Shown here: positions 1-8,267 of the stretch, in pieces
Position numbering within the stretch: position 1 is the first letter of the stretch
How the letters are laid out: every line of letters begins with the position of its first letter
DNA from: CAZNUM01 sp964539305
GTDB lineage: Bacteria > Fidelibacterota > Marinisomatia > Marinisomatales > TCS55
Reading direction: 5' to 3'
NCBI GenBank assembly: GCA_964539305.1
Contig: CAZIIM010000006.1
Coordinates: 1 to 64,000, forward strand
Length of the DNA stretch: 64,000 nt
The notes under the pieces: generated by a model
The model's database searches: none
Told to the model about the DNA's origin: nothing
The model's input: the letters and a program-made list of their open reading frames with translations, nothing else
Made by a program: the position numbers and the translations under genes

Positions 1-2
1 TA

Positions 3-251
3 TTGGACAATGAACCGGTGGTCCTAATTCTTTTGGATTTGTCTTTAAAAGGGAAAGAAGATGGGCTGGACCTGGTGCGGGAATTGCGTGCCAGTAAAAA
101 GTGGGGGGATATACCCATCATTGCCACAACTGCCCATGTATTTACTACCGATAAGGAACGGTGCCTGGCGGCGGGGTGTAATGATTTCCTGCCCAAGCCC
201 ATCAGCCGGATTCAAACGCTCGATGCCATTAAAAAATGGCTGGAAGCCTGA
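3..251 (+). CDS. Response-regulator receiver domain, C-terminal part (5' truncated by window)
   Basis: This is the last 82 residues of a CheY-like receiver. The run of hydrophobic residues ending in LILLDL carries the presumptive phospho-accepting aspartate, followed by the alpha-3 segment DGLDLVREL, the conserved Thr/Ala patch (IIATTAH) and the invariant lysine in FLPKPI. The reading frame is open to the left edge, so the protein starts outside the window. It may be a stand-alone regulator or the last domain of a hybrid histidine kinase, since the ORF stops soon after the receiver fold (KKWLEA). No output domain follows. The downstream gene faces the opposite way, so nothing indicates its target. 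Confidence 0.8.
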   Translation: MDNEPVVLILLDLSLKGKEDGLDLVRELRASKKWGDIPIIATTAHVFTTDKERCLAAGCNDFLPKPISRIQTLDAIKKWLEA

Positions 252-298
252 ACGCCCGGTCGCTGATATCATCAACAGACAGGGGGCAGGTGGGGAGG

Positions 299-454
299 TT
301 AGCGTCCTGTTTTTACCAGTAAATACCCTCCAACGGCAAGGATCGCTCCCAGAAAATTGGTGTTCGCGGCCATCATCCATACTCCAATAATCGTAAATAG
401 GGCCCCTACTAGCTGTAAATAGACATTCGATGGTTTGGTGGTCTTGAATTTCAT
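299..454 (-). CDS. Small two-helix membrane protein (51 aa)
   Basis: A short minus-strand ORF fills the space between the receiver domain and the next plus-strand gene. It begins MKFKTTKPSN, has two hydrophobic stretches (about residues 11-30 and 35-48) separated by a short polar turn, and ends KTGR. The ATG is preceded at about 8 bases by AAAGGTG, a plausible ribosome binding site, and the basic residues lie at both ends as expected of a small hairpin membrane protein. I do not recognise the family. It is below the usual length cutoff for gene callers. The codon use and hydrophobic pattern make it more likely real than chance, but there is no homology evidence. Confidence 0.5.
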   Translation of the reverse strand: MKFKTTKPSNVYLQLVGALFTIIGVWMMAANTNFLGAILAVGGYLLVKTGR

Positions 455-545
455 GCTTGCTGCACCTTTGGTTTATTTTGAAGAGAAAGCTAAAGTAAAA
501 CCGACTTCTATGTAAAGCACAAATTGTGATGTAAATTGGTCCCTG

Positions 546-1742
546 ATGCACGGGAAAACTGTGTTCCATTTCCTATTCGTCTGGATACTCCTGTCCGCTC
601 TGGCCGCCGGTCAGGGAACACTCTCCGGCCGGGTTATTGATGGAAAAACCGCCCAATCGCTGGAAGCGGTCAATATATTTCTATCCAATACGGTCCTGGG
701 AACAACAACCGATTCCACGGGCCTGTTTTACCTGAGCCATATTCCGCCCGGACGGTACGACCTGATTGTATCCATGATTGGTTATTCGGTTCAGAAGGAA
801 GAAATCAGGATCGATTCCGCCAGCCAACTGAAATTTGACTTTAAACTAAAGCAAAAACCGATCATTCTGCCGGAAGTGACGGTAACGGCTCGGGACATGC
901 GCCGGTGGCGCCAGAATTATAAAAACTTTAAAAAGTCATTTCTAGGGAATTCAGCCAATGCCCTGGAAACTGAAATAAAGAATGAACGAGTTTTGGACTT
1001 TGAACGGCATGGAGAAACGCTGGTGGCCACGGCTTCCTCGCCCATTATCATTGAAAACAAAGCACTGGGGTACCGGATCGAATACAACCTGGAAGCCTTT
1101 GAGGCGACACCCGATTATGTGAAATATTCAGGTGAACCCATGTTTGTTGAACTGGTGGCGGAAAACCCGGAACAACGACAGCACTGGGAAAGGAACCGTC
1201 TGAAAACCTATCAGGGGTCCCTGCGGCATTTTTTAAAGACCATCTCTCAGCAGTACCTGGAAACCCGGGCAGGGGGATTCACCAGCCGCAGTCAATTTGG
1301 CGGTCCGACCCAGTCGGCCCTGGTGGGAAAGACGAAGGCGGTTACACCCGATCTGCTGCTTCGGGAGGGCTTCCGGGTATTACTTACCGCCGAAATCGGT
1401 CCCAGGAAGAAAAAGGAAGATTATCAGTGGGTGAATACGGATGATCTCCTGGGAGTGACGGAACGGGAGAATGAATTGTACCTGAAATTCCCCGGCTACC
1501 TCCAGGTGGAGTACCTCCTGGAAAAGGAACCCCGGGCTTATTTATGGGATATGCATATCCACCGGGAACCGGGAACACAGGTTTCCTGGCTGACACTTCA
1601 GGCTGATTCCATCATCATTGATACGAAAGGACGTTATTTTGAGCGTTTTATGCTTCGCACCTCCGGTTACATGGCCTGGGAACGAATGGCCGACATGCTG
1701 CCGTTTGGGTACGAACCTCCCGTTCCCTCCGGCGTTCCCTGA
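546..1742 (+). CDS. Carboxypeptidase-regulatory-like domain protein, exported
   Basis: The N-terminal 22 residues form a signal peptide ending near LAAGQG. Residues about 24-107 form a carboxypeptidase D regulatory-like beta-sandwich (GTLSGRVIDGKT, then LGTTTDSTGLFYL and PPGRYDLIVSMIGY), the same fold that sits in front of TonB receptors. The remaining 290 residues have the pattern seen in Bacteroidota-type proteins of this class: W-x-x-N-x-K-x-F-K-x-x-F-L-G, LGYRIEYNLEAF and YQGSLRHFLKTI. No TonB box, barrel or protease motif is visible, so it is probably periplasmic or surface-exposed. Its partner is unknown. The gene stands alone, 57 bases before the next ORF. Confidence 0.75.
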   Translation: MHGKTVFHFLFVWILLSALAAGQGTLSGRVIDGKTAQSLEAVNIFLSNTVLGTTTDSTGLFYLSHIPPGRYDLIVSMIGYSVQKEEIRIDSASQLKFDFKLKQKPIILPEVTVTARDMRRWRQNYKNFKKSFLGNSANALETEIKNERVLDFERHGETLVATASSPIIIENKALGYRIEYNLEAFEATPDYVKYSGEPMFVELVAENPEQRQHWERNRLKTYQGSLRHFLKTISQQYLETRAGGFTSRSQFGGPTQSALVGKTKAVTPDLLLREGFRVLLTAEIGPRKKKEDYQWVNTDDLLGVTERENELYLKFPGYLQVEYLLEKEPRAYLWDMHIHREPGTQVSWLTLQADSIIIDTKGRYFERFMLRTSGYMAWERMADMLPFGYEPPVPSGVP

Positions 1743-1799
1743 GACAACCATCTGCAACCTGTCGTGTCTAATTCTCGTTAAATAACAGGAATTTTAACC

Positions 1800-2639
1800 A
1801 TGCAAAAACTGAAATATTCTATTTTACTGTTCACAGCCGTCATGACACTGCTGAATGCCCGGGACCGGACGGTATTTATCTTGGGAGACGATATTGTGAT
1901 TGAAGCCGGTAAAACGGTGGATGCAGCGATTGCTCTGGGTGGCGATATTGATGTCTACGGCACGGTGGAGGAGGCGGTGGTGGCTATTGGCGGCGATGTG
2001 ACCATTCATTCCGAAGGCGTAGTGGCGGGTGATGCCGTCTCGGTGGGCGGTCAGGTGTTCCTTTCAGCCGGTGGAACGCTTGAAGGGGATCAAGTGGTAG
2101 TTCAGTCCGGTCGCATTGGCCAGGCCCTGAATCCGGCTCATTTTTTCACCCGATTCTATATTCCTTGGGTTCTCCGCTTTGTTTCATTGATGAGCCTGTT
2201 GTCCATTGTACTGATAATCGCGCTGCTGTTTCCAAACCTGATTACCGGACCAGCTGACCGCTTTAGAGCGGCCCCCGGGAAGGCCCTGTTGATTGGTGTT
2301 TCCGCGGTTGTACTCTTTGTTCCAATCCTGATTTTGCTGATCATTTCCATCATTGGAGTTCCCCTGATCCCGATTCTGGTTTTTTCCTATGGACTGGCTT
2401 ACCTGGTCGGGTATTTATTACTGGGTTATTTACTGGGGAAACGGTTACTGAACGCCTTTCAGCTGGAAACCGCTACCGTGTTAATGACGGCCCTTGTAGG
2501 TGTGGGACTGGTCTGGTTCATTGGACAGATTCCATTCCTGGGCATGCTTCTGAAAATGATTGTCTTTTTATCCGGGTTGGGCGTAATGTTACTGTCCCTG
2601 GCTCATGTGAGGAAGAAACCCGCAGGTGAAACAGGTTAA
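1800..2639 (+). CDS. Bactofilin-like polymer-forming domain with transmembrane C-terminus
   Basis: The protein starts with a signal-like segment (residues 1-20). Residues about 22-95 form short repeated beta-strand units rich in Gly and Val (IALGGDIDVYGTVEEAVVAI, then GGDVTIHSEGVVAGDAVSVG), as in polymer-forming bactofilin-like or beta-helix domains. From about residue 112 there are four to five hydrophobic helices (FVSLMSLLSIVLIIALLF, ALLIGVSAVVLFVPILILLI, VLMTALVGVGLVWFI and others). This layout suggests an inner-membrane protein with an extracytoplasmic beta-helical head. I know no function for the combination. The next ORF overlaps its end by 14 bases, so the two are probably cotranslated. 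Confidence 0.65.
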   Translation: MQKLKYSILLFTAVMTLLNARDRTVFILGDDIVIEAGKTVDAAIALGGDIDVYGTVEEAVVAIGGDVTIHSEGVVAGDAVSVGGQVFLSAGGTLEGDQVVVQSGRIGQALNPAHFFTRFYIPWVLRFVSLMSLLSIVLIIALLFPNLITGPADRFRAAPGKALLIGVSAVVLFVPILILLIISIIGVPLIPILVFSYGLAYLVGYLLLGYLLGKRLLNAFQLETATVLMTALVGVGLVWFIGQIPFLGMLLKMIVFLSGLGVMLLSLAHVRKKPAGETG

Positions 2640-2844
2640 AAGAACATTGGAAACTGAAAACAAATCGTATCCAGTGGAGAAACTGGGAAAGCTGGTCGAA
2701 GAAACGGCTGCCAATCTGGGGGAGAAACTGGAACGATTTAATGATTCCTTGGTCAAGGGCTTCAGTAAACTGCTGGAAAGTCCCTTCAAAAAGGATGAGG
2801 ATTCCGGCAGGGAGTCTGCCGATAACGGCGATAAAAACACTTAG
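2626..2844 (+). CDS. Small hydrophilic hypothetical protein
   Basis: This is a 72-residue charged protein starting at GTG and overlapping the end of the bactofilin-like gene by 14 bases, with GAGGAAG about 11 bases upstream. It is predicted mostly helical (VEKLGKLVEETAANLGEKLE) with an acidic, disordered tail. It has no signal peptide, membrane segment or recognisable motif. Overlap and a matching strand suggest translational coupling with the upstream membrane protein. The family is not recognised. Confidence 0.5.
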   Translation: MKQVKRTLETENKSYPVEKLGKLVEETAANLGEKLERFNDSLVKGFSKLLESPFKKDEDSGRESADNGDKNT

Positions 2845-2984
2845 CAGAATCCAGCCTTTTTACCATTGAATCACAGGTTTTAATAGGGACATTACAGAAG
2901 AGAATGACCAAAAAGTGACCCGGATCACAGGCTGGAATTAACCTCTTGATCGCTTGGAAATGAAAAGTTAAGTTCCACCTAACC

Positions 2985-2992
2985 TATATTTG
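2985..2992 (+). promoter_or_regulatory. Possible promoter element TATATTTG
   Basis: TATATTTG fits the TAnnTTTG minus-7 consensus known from Bacteroidota and lies 40 bases before the ATG of the Lys-rich protein. The same octamer occurs at 6841-6848 before another gene. I see no convincing upstream partner element. Two hits in AT-rich intergenic DNA are weak evidence. Confidence 0.2.
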
Positions 2993-3032
2993 AATAGTAT
3001 AGATTGCTAATTAGCTAAAAAGGAGAAAGAGC

Positions 3033-3371
3033 ATGGACCGATTTATAAAGACACTGCTTACGGTAGGGATTGTCTTTTCGTTTATGACACTGGCGATGGC
3101 TCAAGATGCGAAAAAAGTAAGCGATGAAGAAATTAAACCTGCTGTAAAAGCTGAAATGGAAAAAGCTCCGAATGATGTTGATAATATGAAAACGGTGGAA
3201 AAGATAAAGAAAAAAGGAGAAACAGCTCCACAAACCACATCAGAGGCTAAACCTGTGGAGAAAAAAACAAAGAAAGAAGCAATTGCGACTGAACAGAAAA
3301 AGATTGCAACTAAAGAAAAAAAGAGCTTTTTCCAACGCTTATTCGGAGGAAACAAATCGGATAATCCATAG
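3033..3371 (+). CDS. Small Lys-rich exported protein
   Basis: A clear signal peptide (residues 1-23, ending MTLAMAQ) is followed by about 90 very hydrophilic residues dominated by Lys, Glu, Thr and Ala (for example VEKIKKKGET and KKEAIATEQKKIATKEKK). It closes with a short amphipathic end, SFFQRLFGGNKSDNP. The mature part is predicted disordered and strongly basic. A strong ribosome binding site (AAGGAG, 8 bases from ATG) and a terminator 25 bases after the stop make it an independent, probably well-expressed transcript. Function is unknown. The basic tail could bind a polyanionic surface polymer, but that is a guess. Confidence 0.65.
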   Translation: MDRFIKTLLTVGIVFSFMTLAMAQDAKKVSDEEIKPAVKAEMEKAPNDVDNMKTVEKIKKKGETAPQTTSEAKPVEKKTKKEAIATEQKKIATKEKKSFFQRLFGGNKSDNP

Positions 3372-3395
3372 GTTACCCGATCATTTCCAATGATT

Positions 3396-3431
3396 AATAG
3401 GGCGAAATAAGTGTTTCGCCCTATTTTTTTT
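3396..3431 (+). terminator. Rho-independent terminator
   Basis: A 12-bp perfect stem (AATAGGGCGAAA pairing with TTTCGCCCTATT) has a six-base loop and is followed directly by a run of T. It lies 25 bases after the Lys-rich secreted protein gene and separates it from the DUF481-type gene. Confidence 0.92.
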
Positions 3432-3497
3432 ACCTGTTACATTAATATTATTATTTCCAGTTAATTAAATCAGTTCGCTTACGTAGGAGAAATCACC

Positions 3498-4268
3498 ATG
3501 TTAAAAACACTGGTTGTTATCTGTTTTTGTATTCTTGTTTCCCCTTTATCAGCTCAGGGCATCACGAATAAATTAACCGGGTCCTATTACTCCGTAGGGG
3601 GCAATGTTGATTATAATTATTTCAATGCATCCTGGACTTCCGAGGCCCAGGGCAACATACAGTTAGGCAATTTATCCCTGGAAGATACGGAATTCCTTTT
3701 CTCGATCAGTCACAGTCGCTCCGATTACAAAAAGAAACCCTATGAGAATGATGCCCATGCCATTCTGAAAATGGATTTATGGGCCAATAAAAAATTCTCA
3801 CCTTTCATGTTTTCGGAAGTGGAATACGATTCCACCCAGGGTTTGGACAATCGGACCAACTTCGGTGTCGGGGCAAAGTATCGCCTTCTGGGGGATTTTT
3901 TCTCTATCAGTTATGCCTTCATGTATGAGAATGAAAAGTACATAGGATGGGATGCGGACACCTTTACCCGCCATTCCCTGCGTCCCAAACTGAAAACAAC
4001 GCTTGGTGAGGGAATCTTTCTCCAGTCCCAGATCTTCTTTAAACCGACTGTGAATGATTTGAATGTTTATCTGGTGGATTGGCAGAACGCCCTTTCCATC
4101 GAAACCAAGGCTGAATGGCTCACCATCGAAGTCCAGTACCAGTATAAATATAATTCTGCTCCAGCGATCCGGGCATTTGAACTGGACGCAGACGGTAATA
4201 AAATCAATATTAAACATTATAAAAAGGAAGATACCGTCACCTCCATCGGTTTATCCATTAAGATTTAG
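3498..4268 (+). CDS. DUF481-type outer-membrane beta-barrel protein
   Basis: A signal peptide (residues 1-19, ending SPLSAQG) precedes a protein made of alternating aromatic and polar beta-strands typical of an outer-membrane barrel. The succession FMFSEVEYDSTQGLDNRTNF, GVGAKYRLLG, SISYAFMYENE and ending SIGLSIKI matches the DUF481 (YdiY-like) family, 256 residues being about the normal size. Family members are small outer-membrane proteins of uncertain function. The ATG has a good site upstream (AGGAGAAATCACC). The aminopeptidase gene starts 10 bases after the stop, so the two are likely cotranscribed. Confidence 0.8.
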   Translation: MLKTLVVICFCILVSPLSAQGITNKLTGSYYSVGGNVDYNYFNASWTSEAQGNIQLGNLSLEDTEFLFSISHSRSDYKKKPYENDAHAILKMDLWANKKFSPFMFSEVEYDSTQGLDNRTNFGVGAKYRLLGDFFSISYAFMYENEKYIGWDADTFTRHSLRPKLKTTLGEGIFLQSQIFFKPTVNDLNVYLVDWQNALSIETKAEWLTIEVQYQYKYNSAPAIRAFELDADGNKINIKHYKKEDTVTSIGLSIKI

Positions 4269-4278
4269 CATTTCGTTC

Positions 4279-5964
4279 ATGAGTCGTAAAATAGTACCCA
4301 TCCTTCTCGTCTTGTTAATCTTAGGATGCAGCAGGATGGGGTACCGCCACGGTCCTACGGTGACCGTACCTTCCAAAGAAGCATCCTTTCCGAAATTGAC
4401 GGAACGCAATCGTTTACTGGGAGTTCAGTCCCCGGAGCGTACCTGCTACGACGTCACTTATTACCAGATAAACCTGACTATTGACCCGGAGAGAAAATAC
4501 CTGCAGGGATTTGTGGATATTTCTGCCAGGGCAATGCGGAATTTCACCCGGCTTCAGATTGATCTGGCTAAGTCCATGACCCTGAACCGGATTCTGTACC
4601 AGGGGCAGGCCTTATCTTACGATCGGGAGGAAGATGCTGTCTTTGTCCAGTTTCCGGCAATGGAGGCCGGCAGGGAATTCACCTTCCGGGTGGAGTACGA
4701 GGGGCAGCCCAAGGAAGCGCGGCGTCCGCCCTGGGATGGCGGTTTTGTCTGGGAGACAGATCAGCAGGGACGGCCCTATATTTCCGTGGCCTGTGAAGGC
4801 GACGGCGCCAGCCTCTGGTGGCCCAACAAGGACCAGATATTGGACGAGCCGGACAGCATTCGGATGACCTTTACAGTTCCGAAAGCGTTATTCTGTGTCA
4901 GCAACGGGCGACTGGAAGCTGTGTCTGATGGACTGGAAGGTTTTAAAACCTACACCTGGGCTGTGTTGAATCCCATTAATAATTACGATGTATCTGTACA
5001 GTTAGGAAACTATGTATTGGTTCAGGATACCCTCCAAAGGAACGGAACCGTCGAAACCATGAATCATTATGTCCTGGATTACCACGCTGCCGTCGCCAGG
5101 GAACATTTCAAGCAGGCCCGGGAAGTGATCCACTTTATGGAAAAATATTTCGGACCCTATCAGTGGTGGAAGGACGGCTATAAACTGGTGGAGGTGTCTT
5201 ATCTGGGCATGGAACACCAATCCGCCGTGGCTTACGGTAACAGTTTCAGCAACCATAGCGACAGCAGGGGATGGCTCAATGATTTCTACGGGATTGTGGA
5301 CGGGTTATTATTCCACGAGACAGCCCATGAATGGTGGGGGAATTCGGTTACGGCTGCTGATCCGGCTCACATGTGGATTCACGAGGGCATGGCCATCTAC
5401 TGCGAAGCGTTGTATATCGAAGACAAACTCGGGTATGATGTCAGCGTAGATTATTTATTGAAAAAACGGCGGACGATTCAAAATCGCCTTCCCATTGTGG
5501 GACCTGAAAACGAGAATTACTGGGCCTTCGGGGATGCCTACAATAAGGGCGGTTGGATCATGCACACCCTCCGCCATGTAGTGAATGACGATTCCCTCTG
5601 GTTTGATATTTTAAAATCATTCGCTATTCAAAATGCCCGGGGCCACGTCCGCACTGAAGACTTTCAAAAGCATGTGGAACAGAAATCGGGATTGGATCTG
5701 GATTATTTCTTTAAACAGTATTTTTATGACCGCCGTCCCCCGACCCTGGAATATTATCAATCCGGTCAACGATTCTATTATCGCTGGGCAGATGTCATTT
5801 CCGGTTTCCGCATGCCCCTGGATCTGAATCTAAACGGAAAAAAGGTGAGGATCTTTCCCACTGAAAAAATCCAGATGCTGGAAATTCCCGCCTTTTCCGT
5901 CCTGGAAATCCGGGACTGGGAATACCTGATTGTTAAAAAGAAAAGCCCTGATTTAGCTTCTTAA
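4279..5964 (+). CDS. M1 family (gluzincin) aminopeptidase, lipoprotein
   Basis: This is a zinc metallopeptidase of the aminopeptidase N family. HExxH is at residues 346-350 and the third zinc ligand Glu is 19 residues later (HExxH-x18-E). A GxMEN-type substrate motif appears as LGMEH near residue 309. The N-terminus has a lipobox (LLILGC, Cys17), so it is anchored in a membrane facing the periplasm or outside. I chose ATG 4279 because the longer frame upstream overlaps the DUF481 gene and would bury the lipobox. At 561 residues it lacks the large C-terminal helical domain of full PepN and matches the short M1 class. Its end overlaps the convergent rlmB by 12 bases. Confidence 0.9.
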   Translation: MSRKIVPILLVLLILGCSRMGYRHGPTVTVPSKEASFPKLTERNRLLGVQSPERTCYDVTYYQINLTIDPERKYLQGFVDISARAMRNFTRLQIDLAKSMTLNRILYQGQALSYDREEDAVFVQFPAMEAGREFTFRVEYEGQPKEARRPPWDGGFVWETDQQGRPYISVACEGDGASLWWPNKDQILDEPDSIRMTFTVPKALFCVSNGRLEAVSDGLEGFKTYTWAVLNPINNYDVSVQLGNYVLVQDTLQRNGTVETMNHYVLDYHAAVAREHFKQAREVIHFMEKYFGPYQWWKDGYKLVEVSYLGMEHQSAVAYGNSFSNHSDSRGWLNDFYGIVDGLLFHETAHEWWGNSVTAADPAHMWIHEGMAIYCEALYIEDKLGYDVSVDYLLKKRRTIQNRLPIVGPENENYWAFGDAYNKGGWIMHTLRHVVNDDSLWFDILKSFAIQNARGHVRTEDFQKHVEQKSGLDLDYFFKQYFYDRRPPTLEYYQSGQRFYYRWADVISGFRMPLDLNLNGKKVRIFPTEKIQMLEIPAFSVLEIRDWEYLIVKKKSPDLAS

Positions 5965-6699
5965 CTGGCGGAGTCGTTCAAACAGAACGGCACTGACAGC
6001 AGCGGATATATTCAGCGAATCCATTTTTCCCTGCATGGGAATGGTGGCCACTTCGTCACAGGTTTTCAGCACCAGGGGTCGAATTCCCTGCCCTTCGCTG
6101 CCCATCACAATTACCACCCTTCCGCTGTAATCCAGCTCAAACCACTGCTTAGCCTGAAGACCATTCTCTAACCCGTAAATCCAGAAGTTTTCAGCCTTCA
6201 ATGTTTCCAGTGTCTGATGAAGGTTTCCAATTTCATATATTGGCAGACTCGCAAAAGCGCCCTGGCTTACCTGAATGACTGTATCGGTCATGCCACAGGA
6301 ATCATGGCGGGGAAGCAGGATCCCCTGGATCCCGGCGCACTCGGCGGTCCGAATAATCTGTCCCAGGTTCTGGGGATCGTGAATCCGGTCCAGGGCCAAC
6401 AGGCAGAGGGGACCCTTTTTATCTCTGAAAGCAGGTAAAGGTACCGTGAGATTCCCCGTGAATTGAACCACAATCCCCTGGGTCCGATATTTACCGAATT
6501 GGTCTTGGAATAAATCCGGTTTCATTCGAATAACCTTGTCAGCGTAATCAGCAATCAATTGCTGAAGCTGCGGATTTCTGTCTGCCGTTCCCTGTTCCTG
6601 TAGAATGATTTTAGTAATTGAAAAACGGCTGACTGAAAGCAGGCGTCCGATGCCGTTAATACCGAAAAGAGTATGATTGTGAGATAAAGGTTTTTTCAT
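5953..6699 (-). CDS. rlmB: SpoU-family rRNA 2'-O-methyltransferase (RlmB/TrmH-like)
   Basis: This is a 248-residue SPOUT methyltransferase. The N-terminal substrate-binding domain starts with the typical LFGINGIGRLL. The SPOUT domain carries motif 1 (LDRIHDPQNLGQIIRTAECAG), motif 2 (VIVMGSEGQGI) and motif 3 (MDSLNISAAVSAVLFE), which form the trefoil-knot AdoMet site. The family methylates ribose in 23S rRNA (RlmB, G2251) or tRNA. The N-terminal domain favours RlmB. It is transcribed away from the membrane-protein triplet and converges on the aminopeptidase. Confidence 0.9.
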   Translation of the reverse strand: MKKPLSHNHTLFGINGIGRLLSVSRFSITKIILQEQGTADRNPQLQQLIADYADKVIRMKPDLFQDQFGKYRTQGIVVQFTGNLTVPLPAFRDKKGPLCLLALDRIHDPQNLGQIIRTAECAGIQGILLPRHDSCGMTDTVIQVSQGAFASLPIYEIGNLHQTLETLKAENFWIYGLENGLQAKQWFELDYSGRVVIVMGSEGQGIRPLVLKTCDEVATIPMQGKMDSLNISAAVSAVLFERLRQLRS

Positions 6700-6840
6700 T
6701 GATCCGTGGGAAAATATTGGGAGAATATAAGGGAATAAAAATTCATTCCATTTACCGAATCTTTATCAAGTACCTTAGATGTAAGGATCATTCATTTTTT
6801 ATTTTAAAAGTCGTAGCAGTTTTTATTAATATCCATCCAG

Positions 6841-6848
6841 TATATTTG
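6841..6848 (+). promoter_or_regulatory. Possible promoter element TATATTTG
   Basis: A second occurrence of TATATTTG (TAnnTTTG) sits 26 bases before the TTG start of the first TP0381-like gene, in the 175-base divergent spacer shared with rlmB. It is low-confidence, as at 2985-2992. Confidence 0.2.
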
Positions 6849-6874
6849 ACAGTAAAAAAGCAACCGGCAACCCA

Positions 6875-7591
6875 TTGATTCCCCACGAAATACTACCCAC
6901 TTTTTCTCAGCTCTGGTGGCAGGCGATTCTCTCCTCAGCGGCAGTTATTACCGTATTACTGGTTTACGCTAAACAGTTGAATAAAGATCAGTTGGAGGTG
7001 ATGGCGAAGGTCGTTGGAGTCATCTTGATCGGGCGGGAGATCTTTGTTCACCCCTATGAAATGTACCTGGGCGTCTGGACGGTAAAAAGCAGCCTGCCCC
7101 TGCAGATGTGCGGCTTATCATCCATCATGTCTGGTGTCATCTTGTTTTACCGTAGGCAATGGCTGTACGAGCTCCTGTATTTCTGGGGCATCCCCGGCGC
7201 TTTCCATTCCTTTTTAACACCTGAATTCACCCAGGGAACCCATGGCTGGCTATTCTATGATTATTTTCTGGCCCACGGCGGCATTATTTTCAGCGCCTTG
7301 TTCTGCTCCCTTTATTTAGGCTTTAAACCCCGGAAAGGCTCCTGGTGGAAGATCTTTCTCTGGACCCAGCTCACCCTGCCCATCATTGGTGGCATTAACT
7401 GGCTTCTGGACGCCAATTACATGTACATTTGTGAGGCTCCGCTGGTGAAAAATCCCTTTGTCTGGGGGAAGTTCCCCTTTCATCTGATTGGGTTTGAAGT
7501 GGCCGGGTTACTCCACTTTTTCCTGGTTTACATCCCCTACGGAATCAAATATCGCCGGGAGCATGAAACTCCAGAACCTGGCGTTATTTGA
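6875..7591 (+). CDS. TP0381/YwaF-type integral membrane protein, copy 1
   Basis: This is a 238-residue protein with about six to seven transmembrane helices. Family marks (TIGR02206-like, as I recall it) are LPLQMCGLSS, YELLYFWGIPGAFHSFLTPEF and the loop GINWLLDANYMYICEAPL followed by NPF. The family is widespread in Firmicutes and spirochaetes and has no established function. The start is TTG, with a weak ribosome binding site and no better in-frame ATG before the first helix. It is the first of three adjacent paralogues, and copy 2 overlaps its end by 29 bases. Confidence 0.85.
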   Translation: MIPHEILPTFSQLWWQAILSSAAVITVLLVYAKQLNKDQLEVMAKVVGVILIGREIFVHPYEMYLGVWTVKSSLPLQMCGLSSIMSGVILFYRRQWLYELLYFWGIPGAFHSFLTPEFTQGTHGWLFYDYFLAHGGIIFSALFCSLYLGFKPRKGSWWKIFLWTQLTLPIIGGINWLLDANYMYICEAPLVKNPFVWGKFPFHLIGFEVAGLLHFFLVYIPYGIKYRREHETPEPGVI

Positions 7592-8267
7592 CTACCATCA
7601 CCTGCTTGCCCTGGGATTCAGCCTGGCGGCCTGGGTGGGAATCCCCTGGGCGGGCCGTCGCTTCCTGACGGCGAAACGTCAACAACAAACCGTCCACTTT
7701 CTGGTCCTGTTTGCCATCATCCAGGAAATGGTAGACTACTGGAACCGGATGCAGGTGCGCCCCCTTTCCTGGGAACTGGACCTGCCGTTTCATGTCTGTC
7801 ATTATGCCCTTATTTTTGCGACGATTGCGTTGTTCACGAAGAACCAGTACCTGTTTGAATTTTCCTACCTGATCGGAATGACAGCCGCCCTTCAGGCGCT
7901 TCTGACTCCGGATATGACCGATTTTGACAACTGGACCAGTTTTATCACTTTTTTTATTCACCATGCTCTGATTATTCTGTTCTGCCTCTGGTTGATTGTG
8001 GTGGAGGGGATGCGAACCACCAAAGGAGCCGTCTTCCGGACCATGGTGCTCGTGAACCTGATGATTATCCCGGCGGGAATCGTGAACTGGCTCACCGGTG
8101 GGAATTATATGTATCTGTGTACTAAACCACACGTGAATAATCCACTGGTGTTTGGCAACTGGCCCTGGTATTTACTCAATTTTGAAGTGCTGGGGTTCCT
8201 GCTTATGTGTCTGTTCAATCTTCCGATGGTGCTGGGAAGACGAAAAATGGCTTTGAATCATGAGTGA
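7563..8267 (+). CDS. TP0381/YwaF-type integral membrane protein, copy 2
   Basis: This paralogue of the preceding gene (234 residues) has the same landmarks in variant form: LDLPFHVCHYALIFATIALF, FEFSYLIGMTAALQALLTPD and GIVNWLTGGNYMYLCTKPH. The first landmark has His-Val-Cys-His where copies 1 and 3 have Met-Cys-Gly, the most obvious difference. I chose ATG 7563, which has CGGGAG just upstream, rather than an earlier in-frame start that lies deep inside copy 1. It overlaps copy 1 by 29 bases and copy 3 by 8, indicating one coupled transcript. Confidence 0.85.
   Translation: MKLQNLALFDYHHLLALGFSLAAWVGIPWAGRRFLTAKRQQQTVHFLVLFAIIQEMVDYWNRMQVRPLSWELDLPFHVCHYALIFATIALFTKNQYLFEFSYLIGMTAALQALLTPDMTDFDNWTSFITFFIHHALIILFCLWLIVVEGMRTTKGAVFRTMVLVNLMIIPAGIVNWLTGGNYMYLCTKPHVNNPLVFGNWPWYLLNFEVLGFLLMCLFNLPMVLGRRKMALNHE

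Noticed and set aside
45..569. 174-residue minus-strand ORF over the receiver end
   Set aside because: Composition is atypical and it covers both the receiver domain and the better-supported 51-residue ORF in another frame.
4063..4278. Longer start of the aminopeptidase
   Set aside because: It overlaps most of the DUF481 gene end and precedes a clear lipoprotein signal at 4279.
7488..7562. Longer start of the second TP0381-like gene
   Set aside because: The added residues are an out-of-frame reading of copy 1; ATG 7563 has a ribosome binding site and aligns with the other copies.
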